In this document: positions 46,653 to 54,731 of the stretch, one piece after another
Position numbering within the stretch: position 1 is the stretch's first letter
Layout: every line of letters starts with the position of its first letter
Source: Caulobacter sp. FWC26
Lineage (GTDB): Bacteria > Pseudomonadota > Alphaproteobacteria > Caulobacterales > Caulobacteraceae
Length of the DNA: 64,000 nucleotides
Direction: 5' to 3'
Assembly: GCF_002742645.2 (NCBI RefSeq)
Contig: NZ_CP033875.1
Span: forward strand, 1,528,001 to 1,592,000
Notes under the pieces: generated by a model
What the model saw: only the letters and a program-made list of their open reading frames with translations
Told to the model about the DNA's origin: nothing
Databases searched by the model: none
Translations under genes and position numbers: made by a program

Positions 46653-47135
46653 TCAGCGGACTTGGGGCGGATGGAAGGGCGTGATCGAGGCTGTCTGGCC
46701 CCGTGCGGCGAAGATCTGATCGAGGTCGGGGATGACGATGAGGTCGCCGTCCCGTCGGGCGAGGCGGTGAATGAAGTCGGCGCGCCAGCGCATGCCCACG
46801 CGGGGGACGTCGGCGGTGCTATCCTCGGTGATGGCGGTGACCTCGTGGACCTTGTCGGCGCGCAGGCCGATCAGGGCGGGCTCGCCGTCCAGCGGGTGCT
46901 CGATGACCACGATGCGGTTGTCGATGGTCGTCTCGGCCAGCGGCATGTCGAAGGCGACGCGCAGGTCGACCAGGGGAATGATCCGGCCACGGAAGTTGAT
47001 CACTGCGCTGACGAAGGCCGGCGCGCCGGGGACTTCGGTCTCGGGCAGCAGGTCCAGGACTTCCCGGACCAGCGTGGCCTCGAGTGCGAAGGTTTCGCCG
47101 TGCAGGTCGAAGGTGAGGGCTTCGAGGGTGCTCAT
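46653..47135 (-). CDS. cheW: CheW coupling protein (copy 1)
   Basis: A 160-residue Che[41 protein letters not shown] and [13 protein letters not shown]. It links the receptors to CheA and lies nine bases after cheA. Two CheW copies in the operon suggest either mixed arrays or a different partner for each receptor. Confidence 0.94.
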   Translation of the reverse strand: MSTLEALTFDLHGETFALEATLVREVLDLLPETEVPGAPAFVSAVINFRGRIIPLVDLRVAFDMPLAETTIDNRIVVIEHPLDGEPALIGLRADKVHEVTAITEDSTADVPRVGMRWRADFIHRLARRDGDLIVIPDLDQIFAARGQTASITPFHPPQVR

Positions 47136-47143
47136 GAGGGCTC

Positions 47144-49144
47144 CTATCCGGCCGCGCGCAGGTGGGCGTCGTGCCGCTGGCCCATCTGGACCAGGGCGGG
47201 GATGTCGAGGATCAGGGCCACGCCGCCGTCGCCCAGGATGGTCGCGCCCGAGAAGGCGCCGACATCGGCGTGGAAGCTGGACAGCGGCTTGATGACCGTC
47301 TGGTGGTCGCCCAGGATCTGGTCGACGACGAGGCCGACGCGATCCTGGCCGGTGGCGACGACGACGATCTTCTGGTGCGGATCAGGCGCGCTGTGGGACT
47401 TGAACTGGTCGCGCAGGCGGATGAAGGGCACCAGCTCGTCACGCAGGGTGATCAGGCTGCGGCCGGTCGAGCGCGCGTCCTGGGCGGGGGAGAGCTCCAC
47501 GCACTCCTCGACCGCGCCCAGCGGGATGACATAGCGGCTGGCGCCGACCCGCACGAGCAGGCCGTCGATGATCGCCAGGGTCAGCGGGATCCGCAGCGAG
47601 ACGACCGAGCCCTGGCCGGGCTCGCTGCTGATGTCGATTGCGCCGCGCAGGCCCTCGATGGTCTTCTTGACCACGTCCATGCCGACGCCGCGGCCCGACA
47701 GGTTGGTGATCGCCGCGGCGGTCGAGAAGCCGGGGGCGAAGATCAGCTGCAGCAGCTCCTGGTCGCCCAGCACCGCGCCGGGGGCGATCAGGCCGTTCTC
47801 CTCGGCCTTGGCCCGCACGCGGGCGCGGTCGATGCCGCGGCCGTCGTCGGTGATGGTGATGACCACCTCGGCGCCGGACTGGCGGGCGGCCAGCATGATG
47901 CGGCCCACCGGCGGCTTGCCGGCGGCGGCGCGCTGTTCGGGTCCTTCCAGGCCATGGTCGGCGGCGTTGCGGATCAGGTGGATCAGCGGGTCGGCCAGAC
48001 GTTCGATCACCGTCTTGTCCAGCTCGGTGGTCTCGCCCTCGGTCGACAGCTCGATGCGCTTGCCGGTGTCGCGCTCCAGATCGTGGATCAGGCGGCGGAA
48101 GCGGCCGAACAGCTGGGCGATCGGCACCATGCGGACGATCATCATGGTGTCGCGCATCTCGGCGGCCAGGCGCTCGATCTCCTCGGCGACGGCGCGCAGG
48201 GCGACGTCGCTGCTGGAGGCGGCCAGCTGCTTGAGGCGCGACTGGGCGATGACCAGTTCGCCCACGCGGTCCATCATCTCGTCCAGGCGCTCGGCCGGGA
48301 CACGCACGGTGTCGCCGGCCTTGGCGGCGCGGCCGGCTTCGGGCCCGGCTCCCGGGGCGGCGGTGGCGGCGGCGGGGACGTCCTGAGGCGCGGCCTCGGC
48401 GACCAGCGCCGGGGCGGGCGTTTCCTCCCGGGTCGCGGTCGCGGCCGGGGCCGGGGCCGGGGCCGGGGCCGGGGTGAGGTCCTCGACCTCCAGGGTCATG
48501 TCGTCGATCACGAAGATGAACACGTCATCGATCGCATCGCGGCCGTGGGCGGTGGTCAGCACCACCTCCCAGGCCAGGTGACAATGGGTCGGAACCAACT
48601 CGCCCAGCGGCGGCACCGCGTCGGTGATCACCCGGACCGTGGCCTCACCCAGGTCTCGCAGCTCGTCCAGCAGCGGCAGGGGCCGCGCGCCGTTGACCAG
48701 CGCGTCGGCCGGCAGACTGAAGCGGATCTTGAAGGTCTTGAGCGCTGGCGTGGTCGACGCGTCGCTCGGCGCGGCGCCATCCACGGCGGCCTGGAGATCG
48801 GCCAGCAGGGCTTCGCCGACTTCGGCGGCGACAGGTCGCCCTTCGGCCAGCGCGCGGATGTGGTCCTGCGCAGCCAAAACCGCTGCGATCAGGGCGGGGG
48901 AGGCGGGAACCTGGCCCTTGCGCACCCGGTCGAAGGCGGTCTCGCAATGGTGAGTAAAGGCGGCCAGGGCGTCGAAGCCGAACATCGCGCCCGAGCCCTT
49001 CAGCGTGTGCAGGCCCCGGAAGACCGCGTCGACCAGGTCGCGATCGTCCGGGCGTCCGGCCAGGTCGAGCAGGCCCTGTTCGACCTGCTCCAGCATTTCC
49101 TGAGCTTCCTGGCGGAAGGTCTCGACCGGATCGACGCCGCTCAC
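47144..49144 (-). CDS. cheA: CheA histidine kinase
   Basis: A 666-residue kinase. The N-terminal Hpt domain has the phospho-accepting histidine in FRGLHTLKGSGAMFGF. A proline/alanine linker follows (PAPAPAPAPAATATREETPA), encoded by tandem GGGGCC-type DNA repeats. Then come the dimerisation domain (ERLDEMMDRVGELVIAQSRL), ATP-binding domain (HLIRNAADHGLEGPEQ, DDGRGIDRARV, GRGVGMDVVKKTIEGLRGAI) and a CheW-like P5 domain (DGLLVRVGASRYVIPLGAVE). The start is the GTG at 49144, which overlaps the cheY stop (GTGA). Phosphorylates CheY and CheB. Confidence 0.96.
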   Translation of the reverse strand: MSGVDPVETFRQEAQEMLEQVEQGLLDLAGRPDDRDLVDAVFRGLHTLKGSGAMFGFDALAAFTHHCETAFDRVRKGQVPASPALIAAVLAAQDHIRALAEGRPVAAEVGEALLADLQAAVDGAAPSDASTTPALKTFKIRFSLPADALVNGARPLPLLDELRDLGEATVRVITDAVPPLGELVPTHCHLAWEVVLTTAHGRDAIDDVFIFVIDDMTLEVEDLTPAPAPAPAPAATATREETPAPALVAEAAPQDVPAAATAAPGAGPEAGRAAKAGDTVRVPAERLDEMMDRVGELVIAQSRLKQLAASSSDVALRAVAEEIERLAAEMRDTMMIVRMVPIAQLFGRFRRLIHDLERDTGKRIELSTEGETTELDKTVIERLADPLIHLIRNAADHGLEGPEQRAAAGKPPVGRIMLAARQSGAEVVITITDDGRGIDRARVRAKAEENGLIAPGAVLGDQELLQLIFAPGFSTAAAITNLSGRGVGMDVVKKTIEGLRGAIDISSEPGQGSVVSLRIPLTLAIIDGLLVRVGASRYVIPLGAVEECVELSPAQDARSTGRSLITLRDELVPFIRLRDQFKSHSAPDPHQKIVVVATGQDRVGLVVDQILGDHQTVIKPLSSFHADVGAFSGATILGDGGVALILDIPALVQMGQRHDAHLRAAG

Positions 49145-49506
49145 TTGGCGAGGACCTTCTGGACGACGCGGACCAGCTGGTCCGGATCGAAGGGCTTGGT
49201 GAGCCAACCGGTCGCGCCGGCCGCCTTGGCCTGCGCCTTGACGTCGGCGTCGGACTCCGTGGTGAGGAAGATGATGGGGACGCCCGCGCCGGCCGGTCGC
49301 TGCCGGAGCTGACGGATCATGGTCAGCCCGTCCATCACGGGCATGTTCAGGTCGGTGACCACAAGGTCGAAGCCCCCGGCGGTAGCCTTGTCCAGGCCCT
49401 CGGAGCCGTTCGCCGCTTCGGTCACGCTGTAACCTTCAGAGCTCAAGGCGATCTTGATCGCCGCTCGGATGCTGGCGGAGTCGTCGACGGTAAGGATCGC
49501 GGTCAT
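49141..49506 (-). CDS. cheY: CheY response regulator
   Basis: A 121-residue receiver. Acidic pocket VDDSAS, phospho-acceptor D52 (VVTDLNMPVMDGL), threonine in FLTTES and lysine in WLTKPFDP. It overlaps both neighbours by four bases. It would carry the signal from CheA to the motor or another output. Confidence 0.96.
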   Translation of the reverse strand: MTAILTVDDSASIRAAIKIALSSEGYSVTEAANGSEGLDKATAGGFDLVVTDLNMPVMDGLTMIRQLRQRPAGAGVPIIFLTTESDADVKAQAKAAGATGWLTKPFDPDQLVRVVQKVLAK

Positions 49507-49826
49507 TGCGGTGTCGTCCCTTGAAGCCAGAAATCGACCCGCGCCGGGTCCGATGAGTCGAGGAAGCCGCCGCGCCGCAGCAACTGAAGGACCGCGCCGT
49601 CGGCGGGTTGGCTCAGGCGGATCTCCCGCCCTTCGATCGCTGCGGACCGCCGCGCGGACTCGATCAGCTGAGGCAGCGTGATGTCTGCGTCAGTGACGCG
49701 GGAAATATCTATCGCAATCGGGAGTTTCTGATCGAACGCGGAAAAGATCAGGTCGCGAACGTCAGAGATATTTCCGATAACAATAGAATCTGAAATTGAA
49801 ACCGAGAATTTTTCTTGGTTATTCAT
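49503..49826 (-). CDS. STAS-domain protein heading the chemotaxis operon
   Basis: A 107-residue protein resembling anti-sigma-factor antagonists (SpoIIAA-like STAS fold): IDISRVTDADITLPQLIESA, then RREIRLSQ-like strands and VLQLLRRGGFL. The usual phosphorylatable serine position appears to be within VTDADIT, so classical serine regulation is doubtful. It is the first gene of the operon, four bases into cheY. Its first 100 bases are clearly more AT-rich than the surroundings. Confidence 0.8.
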   Translation of the reverse strand: MNNQEKFSVSISDSIVIGNISDVRDLIFSAFDQKLPIAIDISRVTDADITLPQLIESARRSAAIEGREIRLSQPADGAVLQLLRRGGFLDSSDPARVDFWLQGTTPQ

Positions 49827-50313
49827 GGTTTTGACCTGAGAGGCGGTGATCTATTGAGATCAAATCTTAAAAAGATTTCGTGATAACGGTGCGCTCTGGC
49901 CCTTAAATTTGTATGAAGGGATCAACCTTGAGACGTGCGACAATGTGTCCTCCCGCGCTCGTGTCTGTTGCGCGGCGCTGGCCCGACCTGCGCGAGGTTC
50001 GGGATTAGCCATCGGCGATGCTGAAGCGCGCGCGCCGGCGGCTTCAAGGACTGAGCTCAACCCAGAGTCCAAATGGTCTCGCCACAGCGCCAGCGGGGGG
50101 AGGCGTCTTTGATATTTCGTCTGGGACAGAAAGTGGATCTTCGAGCCCGGCGGAGCGGACTGGGCCACGCGCTTGGAAGAGACCTGACGGCGCGTGTATT
50201 AAAACCGACAAAAAAGTGCGGCTATTCCGTCATCTAACTGTCGTCCTGCGGTGATCCGCAAGCGCTACAGGCCCCCTCAAGGAGCGTCACCATGACGCCA
50301 AATGGGGATATGC
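49827..50313. promoter_or_regulatory. Intergenic region with a PhoB box-like repeat and a short upstream ORF
   Basis: This 487-base gap lies between the divergent chemotaxis operon and a TonB receptor. At 50227-50244 lies CCGTCAT-CTAA-CTGTCGT, two PhoB half sites with 7-4-7 spacing and 6 of 7 matches each. At 50292 an ATG with an ideal AAGGAG site opens a 20-codon frame that ends inside the receptor gene. The part near 49850 is AT-rich with a small hairpin (AATCTT/AAGATT). Confidence 0.6.
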
Positions 50314-53025
50314 ATGTTCAACCGCTCGAAAGTGGCGCTTTTGCGTCGCGCTAGTCTGCTGGCGATCTCGGTCGTCGCGATCTCCGGCGTCGCCCACGCC
50401 GCCGATGTCGTGGCCGATGAAGCTGACTCGGTGAGCTCCGTCGTTGTCACGGCCCGCCGCCCCCTGGCCGAGAGCCAGGCTGCGGCCATGCAGATCCAGA
50501 AGAACTCGGACTCGCTGATCAGCGTGCTGTCGGCGGACGCCATCGGCGACCTGCCGGACCAGAACATCGCCTTCGCCGTCGGCCGTCTGCCGGGCGTCGG
50601 CGTCGAGCGTGACCAGGGTCAGGCCCGCTACATCAACCTGCGCGGCGCCCCCGTCTACTGGACCACGCTGTCCTTCGACGGTCTTAGCGTCGTCAGCCCT
50701 GAAGGCCGCGCGACGCGCTTCGACAACATCCCCTCGGCGATCGCGAGCCTGATCACGGTCGAGAAGGCCATCGTCCCGTCGATGCCGGGCGACACGGTCG
50801 CGGGTAATGTCGACATCCGCACCCGCCGCGCCTTCGACTACAAGGGCCAGAAGATCACCGGCAAACTGGGCGTCGGCCGCGTGAAGCTGGGCGGCGGCGA
50901 CGAGCTGGACAGCAACCTCGTCTACTCGAACATCTTCGGCGACAAGCTCGGCATCGTGGCCCAAGCCTCGTACTATTCGCGCGAGATGGCGACCGACAAC
51001 TGGGAGACCGATCCCTATCTGACGAACACGGTCGATCCGAGCAAGCACTTCGCCCGTGAGCATGAGAACAAGCACTATCGCCTGACCCGTCGCAACATGT
51101 CGGCCTCGATCCGTGCCGACTACAAGTTCGACGAAAACAACTCGATCTTCGTCAGCACGATCAACACCTACTATAACGACGACGAACTGCGCGATAACTT
51201 CCTGTTCCGCCTGGATCAAGGCACGGACGCCGCTGGTAACAGCTACACCAGCACCGCCTACATCAATGGTAACAACCCGGTCTCGGGTACCGTCTATGGC
51301 GCGCGCATCAACGCCCGCATCGACTACCGCGACACCAAGGAAGCGATGACCACCAACACGGTGGGCGGCGAGCACCGTTGGGACAAGCTCAGCGCGTCGT
51401 GGCGCCTGAACTATACCTACACTCAGGACGGCCGCGACACGCCGGTCACCATGGCCTTCCAGAGCCCGTCGACCTTCTCGCTGCGTCCCACGGTCGAATA
51501 CGACTTCCGCAATGGCGACGTGAACACCGTGCGCCTGTTCCAGACCGGCGGCACGAGCACGGCGCGCACCAAGGGCGCTCAGGTCACCAATATCGAGGAC
51601 TTCCAGTTCCCGCTGCAAAGCGCCGGCATGCTGAAGGGCGGCGACTTCACCGGCGCCTACACGGCCAAGGCCGACTTCGACTACGAGAGCGAACTGTTCG
51701 GTCGCGAGACCAAGTTCGAGTTCGGCGGCCTGTGGACCTCGCGCACCAAGAAGTCGCGCGAAAGCAGCTTCACCCGGAGTTATTCGGGCTCGGGCGTGCC
51801 GACCTGGGCGCAGTACGCCACCAACATCGATTACCTTGGCAGCCAGAACCTGAATTACACGTTCCGCTACACCAATAAGGACGGGACGACGAACTTCGTC
51901 GAAGAGTTGGTGAAGACGGGTCAGGCGACCAAGGACGACACGCGTGGCAACTACTGGCGCGTGGGCGAGACGATCACCGCCGGCTATGCGATGGCCACCA
52001 CCCGTTTCGACTGGGGCAACATCGTCTACGGCGTGCGGGTCGAGCATATCGAGAACGAAGGTCAGGCCTTCGTGAACTTCCCGGCTTCGGGCACGACCCC
52101 GGCCGGCCTGCGCCTGGTCAAGGTCTCCAGCGACGACACGCTCTACTATCCAAGCGCGCACCTGAACTGGAACCTGCGCGAAGACGTGAAGCTGCGCGTC
52201 GGCCTCACCACCTCGGCCTCACGCGCCGACTTCGACGACCTGCGCCCGAACTTCACCTTCAGCGACTCCAACCAGACGATCTCGGGCGGCAATCCGGACG
52301 CCAAGCCTGAGCGCCAAGTGGGTCTCGACACCTATCTGGAATGGTACGTTGATCGTGAGACCTTCGTATCGGCCGGCGTGTTCTACAAGGACTTGAAGGA
52401 CGTTCTGGTCCAGACCTCCAAGACGTTCGGCGACACCTCGCTGAACTCGGGCGGCGTCGACCGTTCGGGTTACGCCTTCTCGAGCATCGGAAACGCCGGC
52501 GAAGGCCATATCAAGGGCCTGGAAGTCTTCTTCACCGGCACGGCCGAGAGCTTTGTCCAGTCGCGCAACCTGCCCGCTTGGCTGGGCGGCTTCGGGACGC
52601 GCCTCTCGGGCACCTGGACCTCGTCGGAAGTCACCCTGCCGTCGGTCAGCGGCGTTCCGGCCCGCACCATCTCGGTGCTGGGCACCTCGGACGCGGTCTA
52701 CAACGTCCAGGCCATCTACGAAAAGTACGGCCTGACCATGCGTCTGGCCTATCAGTACCGCACGCCGTGGGGGCAGTCGGTGGGCTCCTACCGCGTGATC
52801 AACGGCGGCGTCTTCGCCTCAGGCAATGGCGACATCTTCTGGGATAGCGACGAGGAGCTGGACTTCTCGGCCCGCTACCAGGTCAACAAGAACATCGAAG
52901 TGTTCTTCGACGCCAGCAACTTGACCAACGCCGGCGCCCGCCGCTATGCCGACCAGAGCCGCTATACGATCGAGTATGAGAAGTTCGGCCCGCGCTACGT
53001 CGCTGGCGTGCGCTTCAACTTCTGA
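50314..53025 (+). CDS. TonB-dependent receptor, possibly phosphate-regulated
   Basis: A 903-residue outer-membrane receptor (four residues longer if started at 50302). The signal peptide ends near GVAHA. TonB-box-like SSVVVTARRP is followed by the plug (IGDLPDQNIAFAVGRLPGVG, YINLRGAPVYWTTLSFDGLS) and a barrel ending RYVAGVRFNF. A PhoB-box-like repeat lies 70 bases upstream, so the substrate may be a phosphorus compound. The next gene codes for a PHP-type hydrolase on the same strand. A 20-codon ORF with a strong ribosome site overlaps the receptor start in another frame. Confidence 0.94.
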   Translation: MFNRSKVALLRRASLLAISVVAISGVAHAADVVADEADSVSSVVVTARRPLAESQAAAMQIQKNSDSLISVLSADAIGDLPDQNIAFAVGRLPGVGVERDQGQARYINLRGAPVYWTTLSFDGLSVVSPEGRATRFDNIPSAIASLITVEKAIVPSMPGDTVAGNVDIRTRRAFDYKGQKITGKLGVGRVKLGGGDELDSNLVYSNIFGDKLGIVAQASYYSREMATDNWETDPYLTNTVDPSKHFAREHENKHYRLTRRNMSASIRADYKFDENNSIFVSTINTYYNDDELRDNFLFRLDQGTDAAGNSYTSTAYINGNNPVSGTVYGARINARIDYRDTKEAMTTNTVGGEHRWDKLSASWRLNYTYTQDGRDTPVTMAFQSPSTFSLRPTVEYDFRNGDVNTVRLFQTGGTSTARTKGAQVTNIEDFQFPLQSAGMLKGGDFTGAYTAKADFDYESELFGRETKFEFGGLWTSRTKKSRESSFTRSYSGSGVPTWAQYATNIDYLGSQNLNYTFRYTNKDGTTNFVEELVKTGQATKDDTRGNYWRVGETITAGYAMATTRFDWGNIVYGVRVEHIENEGQAFVNFPASGTTPAGLRLVKVSSDDTLYYPSAHLNWNLREDVKLRVGLTTSASRADFDDLRPNFTFSDSNQTISGGNPDAKPERQVGLDTYLEWYVDRETFVSAGVFYKDLKDVLVQTSKTFGDTSLNSGGVDRSGYAFSSIGNAGEGHIKGLEVFFTGTAESFVQSRNLPAWLGGFGTRLSGTWTSSEVTLPSVSGVPARTISVLGTSDAVYNVQAIYEKYGLTMRLAYQYRTPWGQSVGSYRVINGGVFASGNGDIFWDSDEELDFSARYQVNKNIEVFFDASNLTNAGARRYADQSRYTIEYEKFGPRYVAGVRFNF

Positions 53026-53037
53026 CGTCGGTAGGTG

Positions 53038-53078
53038 ATCGCCCGGTCCAGCGACCGTTTGGTCCTGGATCGGGCGAT
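53038..53078. terminator. Stem-loop between TonB receptor and PHP hydrolase genes
   Basis: ATCGCCCGGTCCA (53038-53050) pairs with TGGATCGGGCGAT (53066-53078) at 12 of 13 positions. No T-run follows. It could attenuate transcription from the receptor into the hydrolase or protect the upstream message. Confidence 0.5.
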
Positions 53079-53129
53079 GAGCGAGGTGTTCAGGAATGGA
53101 AACGTCACATCGCTCGATTAAGAAGGCGC

Positions 53130-54653
53130 ATGCCTAAGCATTCGACTCATCGCCGACCCGGCCTCTCGCGCGCCGCCCTGGCGGTTGCGCTTTGCCTCGC
53201 GCCAGCGGTCTCGACCACGGCGTCCGCGCACCCTGGACACGCCATCGAGCCGGTCGGACCCACGCGCCCTGTCGCGCGCGCGGTCAAGCCCTCGGAGCGC
53301 CGGTGGCTGGCGGGCGATCATCACGTCCATAGCTGGTTCAGCGTCTCCCTGAAGCCCGGCGCCGACCCCTCGCAGCCGCCGACCCTCATCAAGGCGGGTG
53401 ACGCGGTCAATCCGATCACGACCAACGCCCGGATGGCGGCCAAGCATGGTCTGGCCTGGATGGTGGCCACCGACCACGGCGGTCCCAACCACTCCAAGCT
53501 GAACCGGGACGAAGCCTATCCGGAGCTGCTGCGGTCGCGCATCGAAACGCCCGGCGTGCTGCAGTTCTGGGGCATGGAGCTCGACACGCCCGCCGCCGAA
53601 CATTCCAGCCTGATCCTGCCGCGCTCGCCTGAAGAGCGCGATGCGCTGTTCGGCATAGAGAGCCGCTATAATCGGCGCGAACCCTGGCCCGCCGATCCGG
53701 CGCGCGACCAAGAGGCCTTCATGCTCGAGGCCCTGCGCCACATGAAGGCGCTGAAGAAGCCGCCCGTCGTCATCGCCAACCATCCGTCGCGCAGCGCGAC
53801 CGGCGTGGGGCGCTATGGCCTGGTTTCGCCGTCGGAGTTGCGCAACTGGAATGACACCGCGTCCGATGTGGCGGTTGGGATGGAGGGAGCGCCTGGCCAC
53901 CAGGCTTCGAGCCTGAACCCCGACGGCTCCATCAAGCCGAAGGGCGATCGCGGCGGCTATTCGCGCGCGCCGACCATGGGCGGCTTCGACCAGATGACCG
54001 CCAAGCTGGGCGGCTTCTGGGACTCGATGCTGGGCGAGGGGCGTCGCTGGTGGGTCACCTCGACCTCGGACTCGCACCGCCACTACACCGACGGCGGCGA
54101 CGACTTCTGGCCCGGCGAGTACTCCAAGACCTATGTGAAGGCCGCCCAGACCTATGACGACGTGCTGGACGGTCTGCGCAACGGCCGCGTCTTTGTGACC
54201 TTGGGCGATCTGGTGTCGGAAGTCGACGTTACCGCCAGCGCTCCGGGCGTCAAGGCCGAGATCGGCGGCCGCCTCGAGGTCCCCGCAGGCTCGGATGTCA
54301 CGGTGGTGATCCGCGTGCGCGATCCCGCTGGAAAGAACTTCGGCGGCCGCTCCCCTAGCGTCGCGCGCGTCGACCTGATCCAGGGCGACATCCGCGGTCC
54401 CGCCAGCGACCGGACCGCTGACGCCAATCCCACCACGCGGGTGGTCCGCGCTTTCACGCCGACGTCCTGGGTGCGTGAAGGCGAGGTGCTGTCGATGGTT
54501 CACGTGCTCAAGGATGTCCGGGGTTCGGTCTATGTCCGGGTCCGGGGGACCAGCGGCGACGAGGTGGAGCCTCTGCCCGATCCGCTGGGCGAAGACCCTT
54601 GGTCGGACCTGTGGTTCTACGCCAACCCGATCTTCATCACCGTGAAGCCCTGA
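53130..54653 (+). CDS. Secreted PHP-domain metal-dependent hydrolase (CehA/McbA-like)
   Basis: A 507-residue exported protein. The signal peptide (ALAVALCLAPAVSTTASA) is followed by a PHP metal-binding core: GDHHVHSWFS (about 62-71), VATDHGG, VIANHPSRS and STSDSHRHYTDG. These supply the His/Asp ligands of a multi-metal centre. PHP enzymes are mostly phosphoesterases; the CehA/McbA group includes carbamate hydrolases. The C-terminal part (about 360-500) is a beta domain. It follows a TonB receptor with a PhoB-box-like promoter, which favours a phosphoesterase role. Confidence 0.85.
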   Translation: MPKHSTHRRPGLSRAALAVALCLAPAVSTTASAHPGHAIEPVGPTRPVARAVKPSERRWLAGDHHVHSWFSVSLKPGADPSQPPTLIKAGDAVNPITTNARMAAKHGLAWMVATDHGGPNHSKLNRDEAYPELLRSRIETPGVLQFWGMELDTPAAEHSSLILPRSPEERDALFGIESRYNRREPWPADPARDQEAFMLEALRHMKALKKPPVVIANHPSRSATGVGRYGLVSPSELRNWNDTASDVAVGMEGAPGHQASSLNPDGSIKPKGDRGGYSRAPTMGGFDQMTAKLGGFWDSMLGEGRRWWVTSTSDSHRHYTDGGDDFWPGEYSKTYVKAAQTYDDVLDGLRNGRVFVTLGDLVSEVDVTASAPGVKAEIGGRLEVPAGSDVTVVIRVRDPAGKNFGGRSPSVARVDLIQGDIRGPASDRTADANPTTRVVRAFTPTSWVREGEVLSMVHVLKDVRGSVYVRVRGTSGDEVEPLPDPLGEDPWSDLWFYANPIFITVKP

Positions 54654-54668
54654 CGCATCACGCCAAGG

Positions 54669-54700
54669 AAAAACGCCGCCCTCGGAAGGAGAGGGCGGCG
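54669..54700 (-). terminator. Intrinsic terminator of the TonB receptor gene at 54732-57518
   Basis: On the minus strand CGCCGCCCTC and GAGGGCGGCG form a 10-bp stem with a 7-base loop, followed by five Ts. It lies 31 bases after the receptor stop and can also slow + strand transcription from the hydrolase gene. Confidence 0.85.
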
Positions 54701-54731
54701 CGATCTAGGCTTTGGGGAGAAGGTAGGCGGC

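Noticed and set aside
47162..49312. 716-codon open frame on the plus strand
   Set aside because: Antisense shadow of cheA; glycine-rich stretch only reflects the GGGGCC repeats.
49860..50168. 102-codon minus-strand frame upstream of the STAS gene
   Set aside because: No ribosome site, no motifs, atypical composition; treated as non-coding.
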